64,000 nt of DNA from Trissonchulus latispiculum (GCA_030248195.1 JASAND010016667.1:1-64000), one strand, 5' to 3'. Counted from the stretch's first letter, positions 1 through 12,732 are shown. Program-made: numbers and translations. Notes: generated by a model not told the origin, from the sequence alone.

Positions 1-2514
1 AAAACGTGCTAAGGACAGCTTTTAGTTTAAAGGAGGGGCCGGCATTCCCCTTTTAACGTCTTGAGTATTAGTAAACTAAACACAATTTGAAAGGACAACT
101 CTGCTTTTAGAGTGTTTTAGAAGACCTCATATTTTGACCCGGCAATGATTAAAAACAGGGCATAGTTACGACAGTTAATTTTCGAACGCAATGGAAAAGC
201 ATGGCCAGCAACCCTAGTTGCCGGCTGTGGGGTTAAAGTGGGGTTCCTAACCTGAACGACCTACTCCCGGGGAGTGGCCTAACTCCCCTTCCTCAAGGTG
301 GGTAGGTAAGGGTCCTCCCTTAAAACTAACTACCCAAATTTAGATTGATTTTAGGGTTTTGAAATCGGTTTTGGAATGAAAAACTGAGAGGGTTAGAAAA
401 GATGAAAATGACGGTTTTAGAGTGGTTTGAAAGAGGTAAACTTGTAAACATTTACCTGGAAATATGGCCGAAAACGGGGCCTTTTTGGGATAGGTACAAA
501 CAAAATGGGACTAAGACACCTTTTTGAAATGAGTGGTTTGCGAGGTTCGACTGCTCGCAAACCACTGTGGAAGAGCTAAAAACCAACCAAAATACCCCAG
601 AGGGTGGGGCGAAAGGTCCACACCCGCACAGATACAATACAAAAAATAAAGGGCACTTGGCCCGAAAAATAATAAAAAAGTGGTCTTCCGGGGTCCGAAG
701 ACCCCGGGAAATAGCAGCGAAGGCGGAACCCGGGGACCGCCTTTAAAAGCATAATGGTCCCCGGGTCAAAAGCAGTGCACCCCGTGAGCCGTCCGGAGAC
801 ATATGGGCTCAGGAGGGCGGCCAGAAAGAGTGCCTGGCTAGCGGAACCTGAAATGGAAAACCCTAAGGGAAATGGGGGGAAGGGGAGAGATGCTATAGTC
901 TAGGCCTCCGTATATCTGGCGCAGGACACACCTCTCCCGGGTACATACGGACTAAATGGGGGAGAAAAGTAATGCTAATACTTCTAAGGGGAGAGAGACC
1001 GACCTCTCTCCCCGACTGCCAGCCAAGCACTGACTGAAAGCTTCTGTTTTCAGTCGAGACCCCATCAAGGGGTTGGCCTTACAGCTTCTGGCAGCTGATT
1101 GGCTGCCTGGGCGTGATCACGTTTTCTAATTGGGCTACCGAGTCGTGACCTACGGTAGCCCACAGGCGCGTCTGGCGGCTGGAGGACCCTGGAATTGATG
1201 AGGACAGGTGACCCTTAATTTGAAAAGATGGATGGCCAAAGGCCGGATTTTTGGTGTCGAATTTTATGGGTCACGGTTGGAGCTCATCAATTCGCGATAA
1301 ACAGAAGCTCCCATATTTTGAAAGTTTGGTCCTCCAGCGGCCGCTTCAAAAGATCGCCTTTGCTTATTAGAAAGCAAAGGAGACACACCTTTTTGGTCCA
1401 GTAGGGACCTTAACTAAAAATAAATAACTAAACTACATACTACGTAAGTCTACGTAAAATAAAACAGATATTATCTTACCTACGATTTTAAACTAACTAA
1501 GTTACTTACGTTACCTAAGTTTTGTTTTCATTTTTATTTTCATTTCTCAGGAGCTAGCCCCCTTTGTGTATGTTCTCACTTAAGTACTACGCTGGGTTAG
1601 TGCAAAGGTTTCCCTTGCCTTCAAATGAATGGTCTGAAGAAGAAACAGAAAGGAGATAGAAAGGAGGAGAAATACACTCATAAAATACGTAGGAAGTAGA
1701 TGAAATAATCTAGATAATAGGTACATTTTTTGTTGTTTCAGGTTAAAGAATGAAGTAATTTTTGTGGAGTCTTTTGTGTAGGTATGTAATTGCAGTAAAT
1801 ATTTATTGAAGTTGTTGTTGTTTTAAACGTTTTAGGTAAATGGACAAGGAAAAGGCAGAATCTTTCATCGTAGGTAATTGTTGTAAAGTGCCACATAAGT
1901 GGATAGAAGGTCTAATTCTGACTAATCCGGCAATGAATTACGTTAATACAGGCAAAACAAAGAGTGTGACACGTTTTACACTACGCACTTGGTACCTAAG
2001 ATTTAAAGAGTAAAAACGCTTTCTTTTCTTTAGATACAAGAATTTAGTTTTAAATCCTTTTTCCATTACAAATGTTACTAAAATTTATTAGAATATGTTT
2101 GTTACATGACATAATTTAATTTAATGTTGATGCAATTCCATTGTATCCGATGAAATATCTTAGTATACAACAGCCCTCCTCTGTGCATTTTGTTTACGTC
2201 CCCCTCTATGCATAGCTTAAGCCTTGTAACTAATCAACAAGTAGTGCCCAAAAAGGGCATGATTCCTCCGCAGAGAACTGTCTGAATTAAGTTTTAGCTT
2301 TAATGTCGCACGTACCTTCAACGTGTTTGTGGTGTTCCTTGGTCCAAATTTGTTCGATGATGTATATAAACTGCCTGCATTGTGGCCCGCAGCCCGTAAA
2401 TTTCGACGCGCTGGGTCGAACTGGTTGACTTACTTACATCTTAAGTTTATGCTGAGCTATTTTATACTGAAGTACTGAATACTAGTTTATACTGAAAAAC
2501 GGACTTTAGATTCG
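1..2514. other. Intergenic, no gene recognised
   Basis: No convincing reading frame longer than about 60 codons and no domain was seen. The first 1.4 kb is richer in GC than the window average and holds short palindromic words such as CCCCGGG and GGTCCCCGGG around 690-775. From about 1390 the sequence turns AT-rich. Confidence 0.4.
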
Positions 2515-2735
2515 TGTTCTACGACCCCCGAAAACTCCTATAAACATCTTTTCAGCAAAATCGAAGGCAAAAATTTTTCGGTTAGAAATCGAAAAAAATT
2601 GAATTTCGCGAAATCGAAAAATTTAGCGATATTTGAACTCAGCGTGGTCGAAAACATACCCACACCAAATTTTAGCTCATTTGGTCAAGTTTCATTGATT
2701 ATGAGTGGCGGGGGTAATCGAGATATGTAAGACCC
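2515..2735 (+). repeat. Dispersed repeat, copy 1
   Basis: This stretch shares a run of near-identical sequence with 3655-3865 and, more diverged, with 22740-22940 and, reversed, 22383-22470. The common core contains TTTGAACTC followed by CGTGGTCGAAAACATACC and ACCAAATTT. The phrase GCAAAATCGAA nearby also recalls the TTAA elements at 6.9 and 58.5 kb. It is an unclassified interspersed repeat with no coding potential. Confidence 0.6.
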
Positions 2736-2835
2736 CATCTTCTAATACATGGCTCAGCTGCATATTCTTGCTCCTATAGCGGTTTCATGAAAATTTCGGA
2801 ACTCCGACCTTTTTAAATTTTCATGATTGCAAAAC

Positions 2836-3260
2836 TTGTAATGGGTATGTCAGCTTTAACTCCACAGCAAGTGCAGAGGGTTTCCGGAAAGTTAAGGAAA
2901 AACGACTCAAAAGTTGTCACCAAATGTCTCGAAAGTTGTAAAATTAAAAGTCAAAATTGTCTCGAAACATTTCTAACCTTTCTAGAAAGATTTGAAAAAT
3001 GTCTCAAAACATGTTGACAAACTTTGCACTTTCTAGAAAATTTTGTAACTTTCTAGAAACATTTCAAACTTTCTAGAAACATTTCAAGCTTTCTAGAAAC
3101 ATTTCAAACTTTGTAGAAACATTTCAAACTTTCTAGAAACATTTCCAACTTTCTAGAAACGTCGTAAACTTTCTAGAAACATATCGAACTTTCTAGAAAC
3201 ATTCCCAACTTTGAAGAAACATTTCACATCTTTCTAGATATCTCAAACTTTCGAGTTTTT
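2836..3260 (+). repeat. Word-repeat element L (20-bp tandem repeat with conserved end)
   Basis: The left end at 2841-2890 is the inverted counterpart of 11125-11190, sharing GTCAGCTTTAACTCCACAGC and CAGAGGGTTTCCGGAAAGTT. Inward of this end lies a tandem array (about 3025-3240) of a 20-bp unit close to CTTTCTAGAAACATTTCAAA, roughly ten copies. A degenerate far end may lie at 3436-3460 (GTGCAGAAAGTTTCTGGAAAG). It looks like a non-autonomous element whose interior has been replaced by repeats. No target duplication was identified. Confidence 0.55.
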
Positions 3261-3654
3261 ATGCGTATTTGGAGTGACTTTATCTATAGATTCTCAAACG
3301 TTTCCACCTGTCGGACACAAACGAAATCAAGTTATAGTTAACACCTCAAGAATATAGTACGCCATTATATGAACAGCTATAATCTATCGCTAAGCTAAGC
3401 TATCGTATGTTATGTCAGTTAGTCTCCAAGCTTAGTGCAGAAAGTTTCTGGAAAGTGCTGGAGGCAAATTTAAAAGTGGAGCCTGGAAACTAGAGAAGAT
3501 CATACATTTGCATGGGGGGGGTTGGGGTTTATCCTTCCCAGACCAGGAGCTCATCTCCCCAGAATTCGGTTTTTTGCCCCTAAAACCGAAAAAATCGGCG
3601 TTTGGCTGCCGGTTCACCCCCCATCACCAAAACGTTCCCTCCTGCACATGTCAG

Positions 3655-3865
3655 GAGAAGATACTGTATATTTCACTTGTTGTGTATAACCCTGTATACA
3701 CCTTTGCAGCAAAATTCAATTGCGAATCGGAAAAAAATCGAATTTCGCGAAATTCAAAGCTTTTGCGATATTTGAACTCTGCGTGGTCGAAAACATACCC
3801 ATACCAAATTTCAGCTCGATTGGTCAAATTTTAAAAATTTTAGTACTGGGAGGGGTAATCTGGAA
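3655..3865 (+). repeat. Dispersed repeat, copy 2
   Basis: This is a close relative of 2515-2735, with the same GCGATATTTGAACTC and GGTCGAAAACATACCCATAC phrases in the same order. It has no reading frame of interest. Confidence 0.6.
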
Positions 3866-6073
3866 AGGGCCCAGAAAATGATCAAAGCAATATGGGCTAA
3901 ACGCTTTTGCTTAGTTCTGCGGATCGTGGCTTGTGTTGCAGGGTAAAGAATTGAGGACCGATTTATTTTTATTATATGTAAACTGATTATACCTATTAAA
4001 CGTTAACCATGATATTGTAATTGCACAATTGGAGGTTTTACAAAAACGTTGTAGGTTAAAAGCATGCCAGAATTAAGATAGAATGCGTATGGCACCAAAT
4101 TTAACTTTGTAACGCTCATAATTAGAAACTGCTTTAAACTTAAGAATTTCTGTCGTGTAAAAGAGTATGAAAATTTTCACAGCGTAAATTATATTCTCAT
4201 TTTAATTTCAACAAAGTCCTTATATCATTTCATATCATATATAATATGTATATAATATATATATTATCATATATAAGATGGTCCCTCCTACTTCTCTTCA
4301 CTTAGTGTAAAGTTATTGGTTGCCTTGTGGTAGCATTTCTTTTGTTTAGTATCAAATGAAAGAGCAAACGAAACCTTTGGCATCTATCCAAAATGTCTGG
4401 AAGTCTCACACAAGCGTATTAAGTTGAAACAACATAGCCCTGTCTCATTCTTACTCGTAAATATTACTCTTCTTAAGTACTTCCTTACTGCATTGAATTA
4501 ACAGCTGTCTCCTTGTCTACATATTCCTGACGTCGTCTGAGGTCAAAGGGCCATCTCGTATATTACAAAGAGAATGAATCCTATTGCCAATGAAACTGAA
4601 AAGCTTCGCCAAAATTCGCAAATGCAACTGAAAGTGTGCTACCGTTAAAAATTTTTCCGTTAACATTTTTAAGATTGAACTTTCAACATTGTGAAATGCA
4701 AACTAATAGTGCATATTAAAAATAGCCTGGCAGTCGTTCCCCTGCCATTCTTTAACTGTGACACCCCCCCCCCCCGGATAAGCTCATGACTATATCGGAC
4801 ACAAGAAAGAGAGGTCATGTTAGAATGTGTGCAAGGTTTGAATCGAACCCTATCCTATTTTGGTCATGGGATTGTTTTAAAGTGCAGGTACGATCAATTT
4901 TTGCAAAGTTTGAAACGGTGTGATGTGATACGCTTCAATTATGCGTAACCGCTTGATGTGTTGAACTACAGTTTAAGCAGCAATATGCTGTTGTAAAGGC
5001 AAGCTTTTCTGTGACGAGCGGCATTGGATGGAGGTCTATATTGTCTTGATGTCAATTCATTCCCAGAAGTTAATCGCCCTCTGAAGGCTTTCAAATTGCA
5101 AAAATTATCTATTTTGTGTCAAAATTGTTTTTGAGGAAATCAGATTATTCAGACTTAGCAGCAGATATTCAGCTGTCCAGAGCACTGTTGAAATAGAAAG
5201 ACAGTCACATTGCTCATTTTACCACCTTATCATCATCATCATTAGGTGACGCCCTTTGCTTCAGCGTAGAGATTCAGTTAAAAACCGAAACTGCACTATT
5301 TTGTTTTTAACGTTGAATCTTCAGAAACTATAGAACGAAGCTCCATGGACTCGAGTGTATTTTGGTATAATAAAAATACGTAATTCTGGAGAGAGACTAT
5401 GCTTGATAGTCCTTAATACTCTTTGTCAGACACGACAAGAGCGAATGAGAACTTGTGAAGTTTCGAATCACATTTGGCAATTTTTGGAAGCATTGATGGA
5501 CACTAATTTCCAAAAATAGCTATTAATCTATTTACTAATAGCCACTTATCTCTCAGCACATTTCCTCTAATATCATACACATAGTTTAAAGTTTGGCAAA
5601 ATTTCTTGGCGCATTTGGCACAAAAGAGTATATACTCCTACAGGGCCTCCTTGTATGCCAAATTACAGTCTTATAGCCCGCACCAGCAATAAATTTTGCT
5701 TTCGTTAACCAAAAGGTTTTAAATGTTTTGCCGAAACTTCAACTTTGGAGAGTAATTCCCTTAGATGCATATAAGATACAGAAGTCTAGTATTTTTCTGC
5801 AGATGGGGGCACACGTGCCAAATCATATTGGCAAATGGCAACCTTGACGCTAGGGTCTTGCAGCCAGCCGGGACTTTTTAATTAATTATGTTGGTACTTG
5901 AGAAAAAAGCGGGCCGGGCACATAAACGCGATGGCTGCATATGGCTGGAAGGCAACTAAGATCTCAGTAGCAGATATTTTTGACCACACCCATACTCTAT
6001 ATTTTCGCCAAAAAGTAGGCCAATCGGACAAAGTCGGGGCAAGTCGATTTTAGAAGGCCCCTCCTCCCTTTAA
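3866..6073. other. Intergenic, no gene recognised
   Basis: AT-rich sequence without a supportable coding region. It contains an AT-dinucleotide stretch at about 4236-4285 and a run of C at about 4765-4776. Nothing else stood out. Confidence 0.4.
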
Positions 6074-7520
6074 GGGGGGGGGGCTACGAATTTCACTAAA
6101 AGTTCGATGTTGGAAAAGCTAGCTAGTCTTTTTCCACATAATAGTATTAGATTTAGTGTAAAATAGTTTATAGTTTGAGTAATTCCATGTAGCGTAGCGT
6201 CCTGTGGAGGCATCAGAAGTTGGCGTTGTCTGTCCAAAGCTGGACATGACACGTACACAAACTTCGCCTCTACCAGACTGCTGTGCGCAAGGTAGGGTCC
6301 CCAAATTTTCAAGAAATATTTCTGACATATAGTACTTTGATATCGTGTAAAATAATCCTTAGATCAATGTACACATTTCTGTGAGATACAATCAAAGTGC
6401 GAAAAATTGGCTGTTGTCGGACTATTCGGGTGAAGGTTAACTAACGTCTAATGAGCTGTGGTGTACCAAATGAACCCAATTTTGCTCCAATTAATACTCT
6501 AAGTATCTGACTTAACTTATGTAGCAATGACGTGATTTCGTTAATCAATGCTTCGCAGTGCAAGATTACATTCTCGATATTGTCGCTGTTATTTGGTGCC
6601 ATTTCGAAGATGCGAGTAAACTACTCCAAAGTACTGCGGCAGAATGGGCTGAAACTGCTCATGACAGGCCTGTGACTGTACCAGATGTGCAGAAAGCTAG
6701 GTCACTAAACCTCGCTTAGATGCTTAGACCTCCAATGCTTAGAAATGCTAAATTGATTTCTCGAAGTATATATGGATGGACATCGCTCCAAAAAGCTCTA
6801 AGACAGTTGTAAGCGCACACTGAGCGAAGGAAGCGTCATATTGAAAAACGGATTTCATATTCGGATTCAGCAGGTCAAATAACCCCTATAAGCACCTTTT
6901 TCGGAAAAATCGGAGACAAAAATTTTTTGACCCCATTTTTACAGCGCTTAGATAGCTTTTTAGGCCTAAAAATTAGGGCTAGTTTTTTAACAAAAAGTTT
7001 GATAGCACACTAACCAGAAAACCAAAGTCCTCGAAACTTAGAGAAAGTTTGCCCCTATTAGACCCTAATATTTGGTAAAAAGCTGAGGTAGGCTAGGGGC
7101 TGTCAATTTTATTAGATCGAAAACGGCGCACGGTCACATCGCAACTTTTTGGCAAATTTCAAAATTAGAGCTGTTATAGCTGAAGAAGAAAGCAACGCTC
7201 GAAAGCCGGAATACTTTTAATACTTAGCACTAGTAACAGTTAACATTTATGGCTGAAACTTTCCGAATAAACATTGCCATATGGCCAATTTTTAGTCATA
7301 AATTCGGGCTAGAAGTAGCGAAATCTAAACATTGGAGGGCACCTTAGACAGTGTCTGAAATTCGCAAATACTGACCTGAACGAAAATACGTACCAAAAAA
7401 TCACCACCTTAATTGAGCATGCTGAAAGTGTAGACAATTCCGAGCTGCGTGCTCATTTTTATTACATTTATATATAGCTTGCCAAATTAAGAGGAGTTAT
7501 CAATTTAACTAAAAGCTGCC

Positions 7521-7760
7521 TAGTGATGTTTCAGGCGCAGGAAGTGAAACTGAAACTAGGTTATAATCTGTGTATACAGGTCACACTGGCAGTCACTGAA
7601 ACTGTAACTCAAACAGGAACTCGGGAGGAGATCTGAAACCGAAACTAAAATGGAAACTAAAATTATTTTTGGCCTGCCGCCTGAAACTAAAACTGAAACT
7701 GAAACTACTCTGAGCAAAGACCTGAAACTCTGACTGAAACAGGTTTCAGTCTTTCGTCAA
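7521..7760 (+). mobile_element. GAAACT-word hAT-like element, left end only
   Basis: It starts with TAGTGATGTTTCAGGCGCAG, the same 8-bp terminal motif as the elements at 49.4, 51.4, 53.4 and 57.0 kb. Irregular GAAACT repeats follow, as in the 53.4-kb element. I found no matching CATCACTA right end, so the copy appears truncated. Confidence 0.5.
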
Positions 7761-8230
7761 GACATGCATATGAAGGTTTTAAGCCGCTATTGTGTTAATG
7801 TTCTGCAATGGGAGAATAAATAATCATCAATGTCAGTAAATGTCAGTAGTTAATAAATGTCACGAATAAATGTAGAGTACTGTAGAGTTTTCACGAGTTC
7901 AGAAAACTCGACAAAACAATCATAGGTACAAACTTCGCTGCGCCCTGAACTTCGTGTGCAAGGTGCGGTACCCAAATTTTACAGAAATAGTCCTCACATA
8001 GTGCTTTGTTAATGTTTACTTTTCTCTAGGATACGATCAAAGTGCGAAACTTGGGCGTGGTAGGTCCATAGATGGAGGTCTTATGAACTGTGATTTACCG
8101 CAAAGGCCCAATTTTTCCAGTTAGTGCCCCAAGAATCTGTCTAAACTTATGTGCAAATTACATGATTTCGTTATTCATTGATTTCGTGCGCTTGATTAAA
8201 ATTTTTTGACGTTTTCAAGTTGAAAGAGCA

Positions 8231-8352
8231 AGCAACGCCAGAGTTGTATGCAGGCCGAAACTGGAACCGCTTCCATCGGCCCGCCTGGGCCATGCGGGTA
8301 GCAAAATTAGGCCCACCACGCCATGCCGCAGCCCGCATACAACTCTGCACTG
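8231..8352. mobile_element. Small palindromic MITE
   Basis: Terminal inverted repeats CAGAGTTGTATGC and GCATACAACTCTG bound a roughly 120-bp GC-rich interior. The flanks match continuous sequence elsewhere (GCAACGCTCGAAAG at 7190 and 58803), which shows an insertion into the host element. A degraded 8-bp target duplication is possible, so it may be hAT-like. Confidence 0.55.
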
Positions 8353-8636
8353 CTCGAAAGACAGGAAATACTTTTAATGTTTAGTACTAGTAATAATTAA
8401 CATTTGTGGCCAAATTTCAGAATTGATCAAATCACAAATCCACGGAATCGAAATTAACATTTTTGAAAAAATAGTGCTTTAATCACGAAAACCTTCCAGA
8501 ATCGATTTGTAGATGACACTAATAGTAACGACCACTGCGGACTATTTTATCTTTATGTGATAGCTAATCATAATCATAATGCAAAAATGTAGCTCTCTGG
8601 AAACATTGGGCACGGCCGTTCCTAGCTCTCTAAATT

Positions 8637-10790
8637 AGATTGTTTACTCATAAGAAATGAGACTTAAGTCCATTTTTATACAGATTACAAACTCCATTCA
8701 TTAAGTCAGCGTGTTTGTCATCGCACATCTTTCCGTCATCATATGTGACCTTTTGGATTTTGCGCTGACAAGGAAATGTCTACTAAACAGCTGTTTATTG
8801 TGTCTGCGCTTCAAAGTAGAAATGAGACCTTTACCCTAACTTCTTTAAGTCTAACGCTTTCTTTCTCAGACATTCTGAAAACGTGGACAGAGGCCAAAAG
8901 TTAGTTGATACTAAACAATGACATTAGTCTATAAGTCAACGTGTAATTTAATATTAAAGAACAAGGGCCCGTCCTATTTGAAAGGATGCTCACGTGGCAA
9001 TAGTAGTAGTAATGGTAGGGAAAGTGAACAGTAAGTAGAAATATAACTATTGTCGTGGCAAAGATAATAAATAATATGATGGCTCACAAACTTTGGGATA
9101 TGTATCGGTTATACCAATTAAAAGAATATCGCAACGTCTTCGGTGATTAGATAGCTGGGTTACTATTTTTACAGTGCAAACATGTCAAACTCAACTACTT
9201 AAGGGGCCGATTCGGGTATCAGCACTTTGGAAGGCACTAGTATATTAAGCATTTCTTTGAGTTTCAACAATAATTTTGCATTTTAAAGCAAAAATTTCTA
9301 GACAAGGTTTGGGTTTCTCAACAGTTTTATGCGAATTGCGCCTACTTTTGGCGCAGATTGTACGCACATTCGACAACACAAAATCAATTCTTAAACATAG
9401 ATTTCTAGCAAAGTGGGAACGCGGAAGAAAAACGACCATATCAGTCTTCAAAAGGCTCATTGTACTAATTTTTTCTGAAATTGTTAAGTAGAAAACATGC
9501 TCGATAGTCAGAGAAAAACGTAAGTATGTAAGCTGTGCGTTGTGACTGACTTTTGGCAAGCTTGGGGTCTATTGCTCCTAAACAAAAGCACAGAAATCCT
9601 TTGAAATGGAGTGATTTGTGATGGACCAATCACGTGAAATTCACTTATTCTGACCACATATTGCTAATAAATTAATTACATCCTGTTCGTGGACAAAATT
9701 ACACCATGCATTTTAACTCCCCGGGCTGGTCAGACGAGTTAAAATATATTTCGTTATCTCTGCTCTTTTGGCGCCAGGAAACACGGCGATATAATTTTGT
9801 AAAATTTCGAAATGTTTTTATACATTCCGACATATTTAGATTTAGGTTTTCATACATGTACAAAACAAACGTTTTAACAATAATTTCAATTTTTTCCGAA
9901 AGTTCGAAACTAGAAATTTACGTATTTACGAACTTTTTGAAAAATCCATGAAAATCACTATTTGAGGTCGAACGACCGAGTGTTACGAAATTCGACTGCA
10001 AATTCGGAATCAGCGAGTAGAATTGTGTACTCTTGGTGTATATAATCGGATCCTACCAATCGGTCGGTTGATAGCATCGAATTCGATTTTTGAAATCAGC
10101 GACATCGATTTACGTTAGGGGCAACTGCTTAGCCAAATCGAAAACAAAACATTTTTCGAACCATAAGGGGGGAACCAAGCATAGTTTCACCGGAAATTTT
10201 GGTCGGGGGAGGGGTAAGCTCTGGAAATGTGGTGGTCGACCCGCGAAATGGGATGGGGGCACTCCCTCGAAATGGGGACCTCAGAAAATCCAAAAAATGG
10301 CCTCGTTTTAGCCGTTTATAAGCGGTTTTAAACGAGTTAAAGTCAAAATTTGAGAAAGTTTTCAAAAAATGGCCATTTTGGGACACCATTTAGCCAACTT
10401 TTTGGCTCCAAAAAAAGCCGGGGGGTTGGGTGGGGGTAGCCGAAGGTTGGAGGAGGTGGAGGGTATGTCGAAAATTCCTGGGGACGGGGCGATGGGGTCG
10501 AAAACTTTGGGGGAGTACAAGGTGAAACTATGAGACCAAAGCGAAAACCCCCTCCCTATCTAAAGAAGTGCCAAAAATACTATTTATCAATCTTAATCGA
10601 TTCTCCTGGTGATGATGTTTCGGTCAGACGGATCGCTTCCAGCTTATGTAGGAATCCCCCACACCCTCCTCCACCTCCAAAAGTAGCTGGTTTAGGAAAC
10701 TCCTCCACCCCTTTCTACCCAAAGACAGTCCCATAGCTAAGTTGGCATAGCTAAATGTTGCTGCAAGCAGATGTTCACTAAATCAGCTAT
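8637..10790. other. Intergenic, no gene recognised
   Basis: Mostly AT-rich. Open frames at 9245-9559 and 9706-9951 have no recognisable domain and look like chance. A GC-richer patch at about 10160-10520 (runs of GGGG and TGGGG) also has no coding evidence. Confidence 0.35.
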
Positions 10791-11192
10791 GAAATATTTC
10801 GAGACATTTTATATTTCGAGACATTTTATATTTCGAGACATTTTATATTTCGAGACATTTTTTATTTCGAGACACTTTATATTTCGAGACTTTTTAATAT
10901 TTTGAGACTTTTTTCTAAAAGTTCTCAAAATATTCTCATTTGTCTCAAAATATTTTCATTTGTCTCGAAATATTTTCATTTGTCTCGAAATATTTTCATT
11001 TGTCTCGAAATACGTTTTTACAAAATCTAGAAAGATTTGTGAAATGTCTCAAAAGATTTTCAAAAAGTCTCGAAAGTTGAAAATCTTTCGAGACAAAATG
11101 TCTCGAAAGTTGAATAATATTTCGAGACAAATCACAACTTTCCGGAAACCCTCTGCACTTGCTGTGGAGTTAAAGCTGACACACCCATAAAA
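10791..11192 (-). repeat. Word-repeat element R (TTTCGAGACATT arrays with conserved end)
   Basis: An array of about 17-18-bp units near TATTTCGAGACATTT (10793-10905) is followed by inverted units of TGTCTCGAAATATTTTCAT (10938-11010). The right end, 11125-11190, is the inverted copy of the left end of element L at 2841-2890. The two elements share their ends but have expanded different words, TCTAGAAA in L and TCGAGACA in R. Confidence 0.55.
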
Positions 11193-11651
11193 CTGACAAA
11201 ATGGGCATCCTTTTACTTCATCCTTGTCAAAATGGTTAACGTTTCCGGGCTGAAAAGTAGTGGAGCCCGCCCCTGTTTTGCTTGGTTTTGCGTCTGTCAG
11301 AGTCAGGCATTATCGTGCGCTGAGCTTTCATGGGGTCAATTTCAAAAATCTTTATGTTATCTGTGATTGACTGTGTTGCAATTACACGGCATTTCTTCTG
11401 CGGTGGAAACTCCAGTTTTGTCCTTTCTGCGTAGGTGGAAACTTGAGTTTTGATATTGACATTAAACTGAGAACAAAGGTTCTGCATTAGTGGATTAAGT
11501 GGAATACACCCTGCGAAATCGTGCAAATTAAAGTCTGACCAAAAATGTAGAAAGCGAAAGTGTTTTCTTTATATCTCAAAAACGCTTCAGCATTGCTACC
11601 ATAAAGTGTATATTTTCTGAACCAGACTGATGAGATCTTTCTTTTCGGGAA
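11193..11651. other. Intergenic, no gene recognised
   Basis: A frame on - at 11236-11526 gives 96 residues with no recognisable motif. It lies between two repeat elements and I do not call it a gene. Confidence 0.35.
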
Positions 11652-12465
11652 ATTTTTTTGGCTGAAAATTGCGTGAGTTATTTCATTTTTAGATTTTCAA
11701 AATCCTTTGATCTTTGCCGCTTTTTCGACTTTAACCGGTTATTACTCGCGACTCGGTCAACGGAAAAATTTTTCGATTAGATTTTCAGGACCGCCTAGGC
11801 GTCCGCTTTCATCTGATATATGTGAGATTTCAATATTTGAAAGTTGATTTTTTCAAAAAATACCACATTTGACCCAAAATTTCGACATAGCGAGTCTAGC
11901 AAAAGTGAGTACAAACAACATAATGATAACGTTCAATCTAAGCAGAATCCAACGATATAAAGTTTTTGTGGTTACGACTTATATTGCGTCCGCAATGGAT
12001 TTTTAAACAATTTCCCTTTTTCAGCTGGTTTTTGCTTAGTTTACACTGGTTCAGGCAAATCAAGGCGGCAACATCAAAGGGAGCCAAAAACCAGCTGAAA
12101 AAGGGAAATTGTTTAAAAATTCATTGCGGACGCAATGCAAGTCCTAGCCACAAAAACTTTAAATCGTTGGATTCAGCTTAGATTGGACTTTATGATTGTG
12201 TGATTTTTCTCACTTTTGCTAGACTCGCTATGTCGAAATTTTGGGTCAAAAAGTGGTATTTTTCGAAAAAAATCTACTTTCAAACATTGAAATCTCACAT
12301 ATATCGGGTGAAAGCGGACGCCTAGGCGGTCCTGAAAATCTAATCGAAAAATTTTTCCGTTGACCGAGTCGCGAGTAATAACCGGTCAAAGTCGAAAAAG
12401 CGGCAAAGATCAAAGGATTTTGAAAATCTAAAAAATGGAATGACTCAAGCAAGTTTCAGTCAAAA
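11652..12465. mobile_element. Long foldback (hairpin) element
   Basis: The left arm, about 11652-12034, and the right arm, about 12085-12465, are inverted copies separated by a loop of about 50 bp. Matching blocks include GGACCGCCTAGGCGTCCGCT, CGACATAGCGAGTCTAGCAA, TTTCCCTTTTTCAGCTGG and GACTCGGTCAACGGAAAAAT, each present as its reverse complement in the other arm. Divergence is a few percent. It has no coding capacity. A transcript across it would fold into a hairpin of roughly 380 bp. Confidence 0.85.
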
Positions 12466-12538
12466 AGTTGAAATTTGGTGTGTAGAACTTTCATACAAGG
12501 AAAATTAAGTAAATTTTTTAGTCGTAAATTTTTGGTGA

Positions 12539-12562
12539 ATTTTTTTTTTTTTTTTTTTTTTT
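12539..12562. repeat. Poly-T tract
   Basis: An uninterrupted run of more than 20 T, followed by AT-rich sequence, sits at the edge between the foldback and the virus-like block. Confidence 0.8.
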
Positions 12563-12619
12563 AAAATTTTTATTTTTTAATAATGTTTAGTTTAAGTAGA
12601 TATAAAATGGGGGTCCGAG

Positions 12620-12722
12620 GACAAATCCGCAGCCATCTCTAGTGTAAAAAGCCCAGGCTGCGGATTCAGTCTAGTTCAAAACGGCTGCGGAATTTTCGCA
12701 GCCTCAAAGCTGCGGATTACCA
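12620..12722. repeat. GCTGCGGATT inverted-word cluster
   Basis: AATCCGCAGCC at the left is followed by GGCTGCGGATT, GGCTGCGGAATTTTCGCAGCC and GCTGCGGATTACC within 100 bp. The words are mutually inverted, so several short stem-loops are possible. It lies immediately downstream, in the - direction, of the first hammerhead ribozyme. It could be a small word-built element or part of the virus-like element's end. Confidence 0.5.
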
Positions 12723-12732
12723 GATGTTTTTT

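Larger units (their letters stand above)
6074..8636 (+). mobile_element. TTAA-flanked non-autonomous DNA element, copy A
   Basis: The left end is TTAA followed by a G run and GCTACGAATTTCACTAAAAG, identical over a long stretch to the element starting at 56850. The right end, near 8600-8636, is homologous to the 59050-59096 end but decayed. TTAA targets are typical of piggyBac-type transposons. No transposase is encoded, so it is non-autonomous. It carries later insertions: a GAAACT-word fragment at 7521-7760 and a small palindromic MITE at 8231-8352. Segments homologous to copy B recur twice inside (6350-7250 and 7930-8600), suggesting an internal duplication. Confidence 0.6.

Noticed and set aside
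9245..9559. Overlapping opposite-strand frames around 9.2-9.5 kb
   Set aside because: Mutually overlapping frames without motifs, splice sites or conservation evidence.
11629..11665. CTGATGAG followed by GGGAAA as a third hammerhead
   Set aside because: No stem II can form between the two core motifs and no partner strand for stem III was seen.
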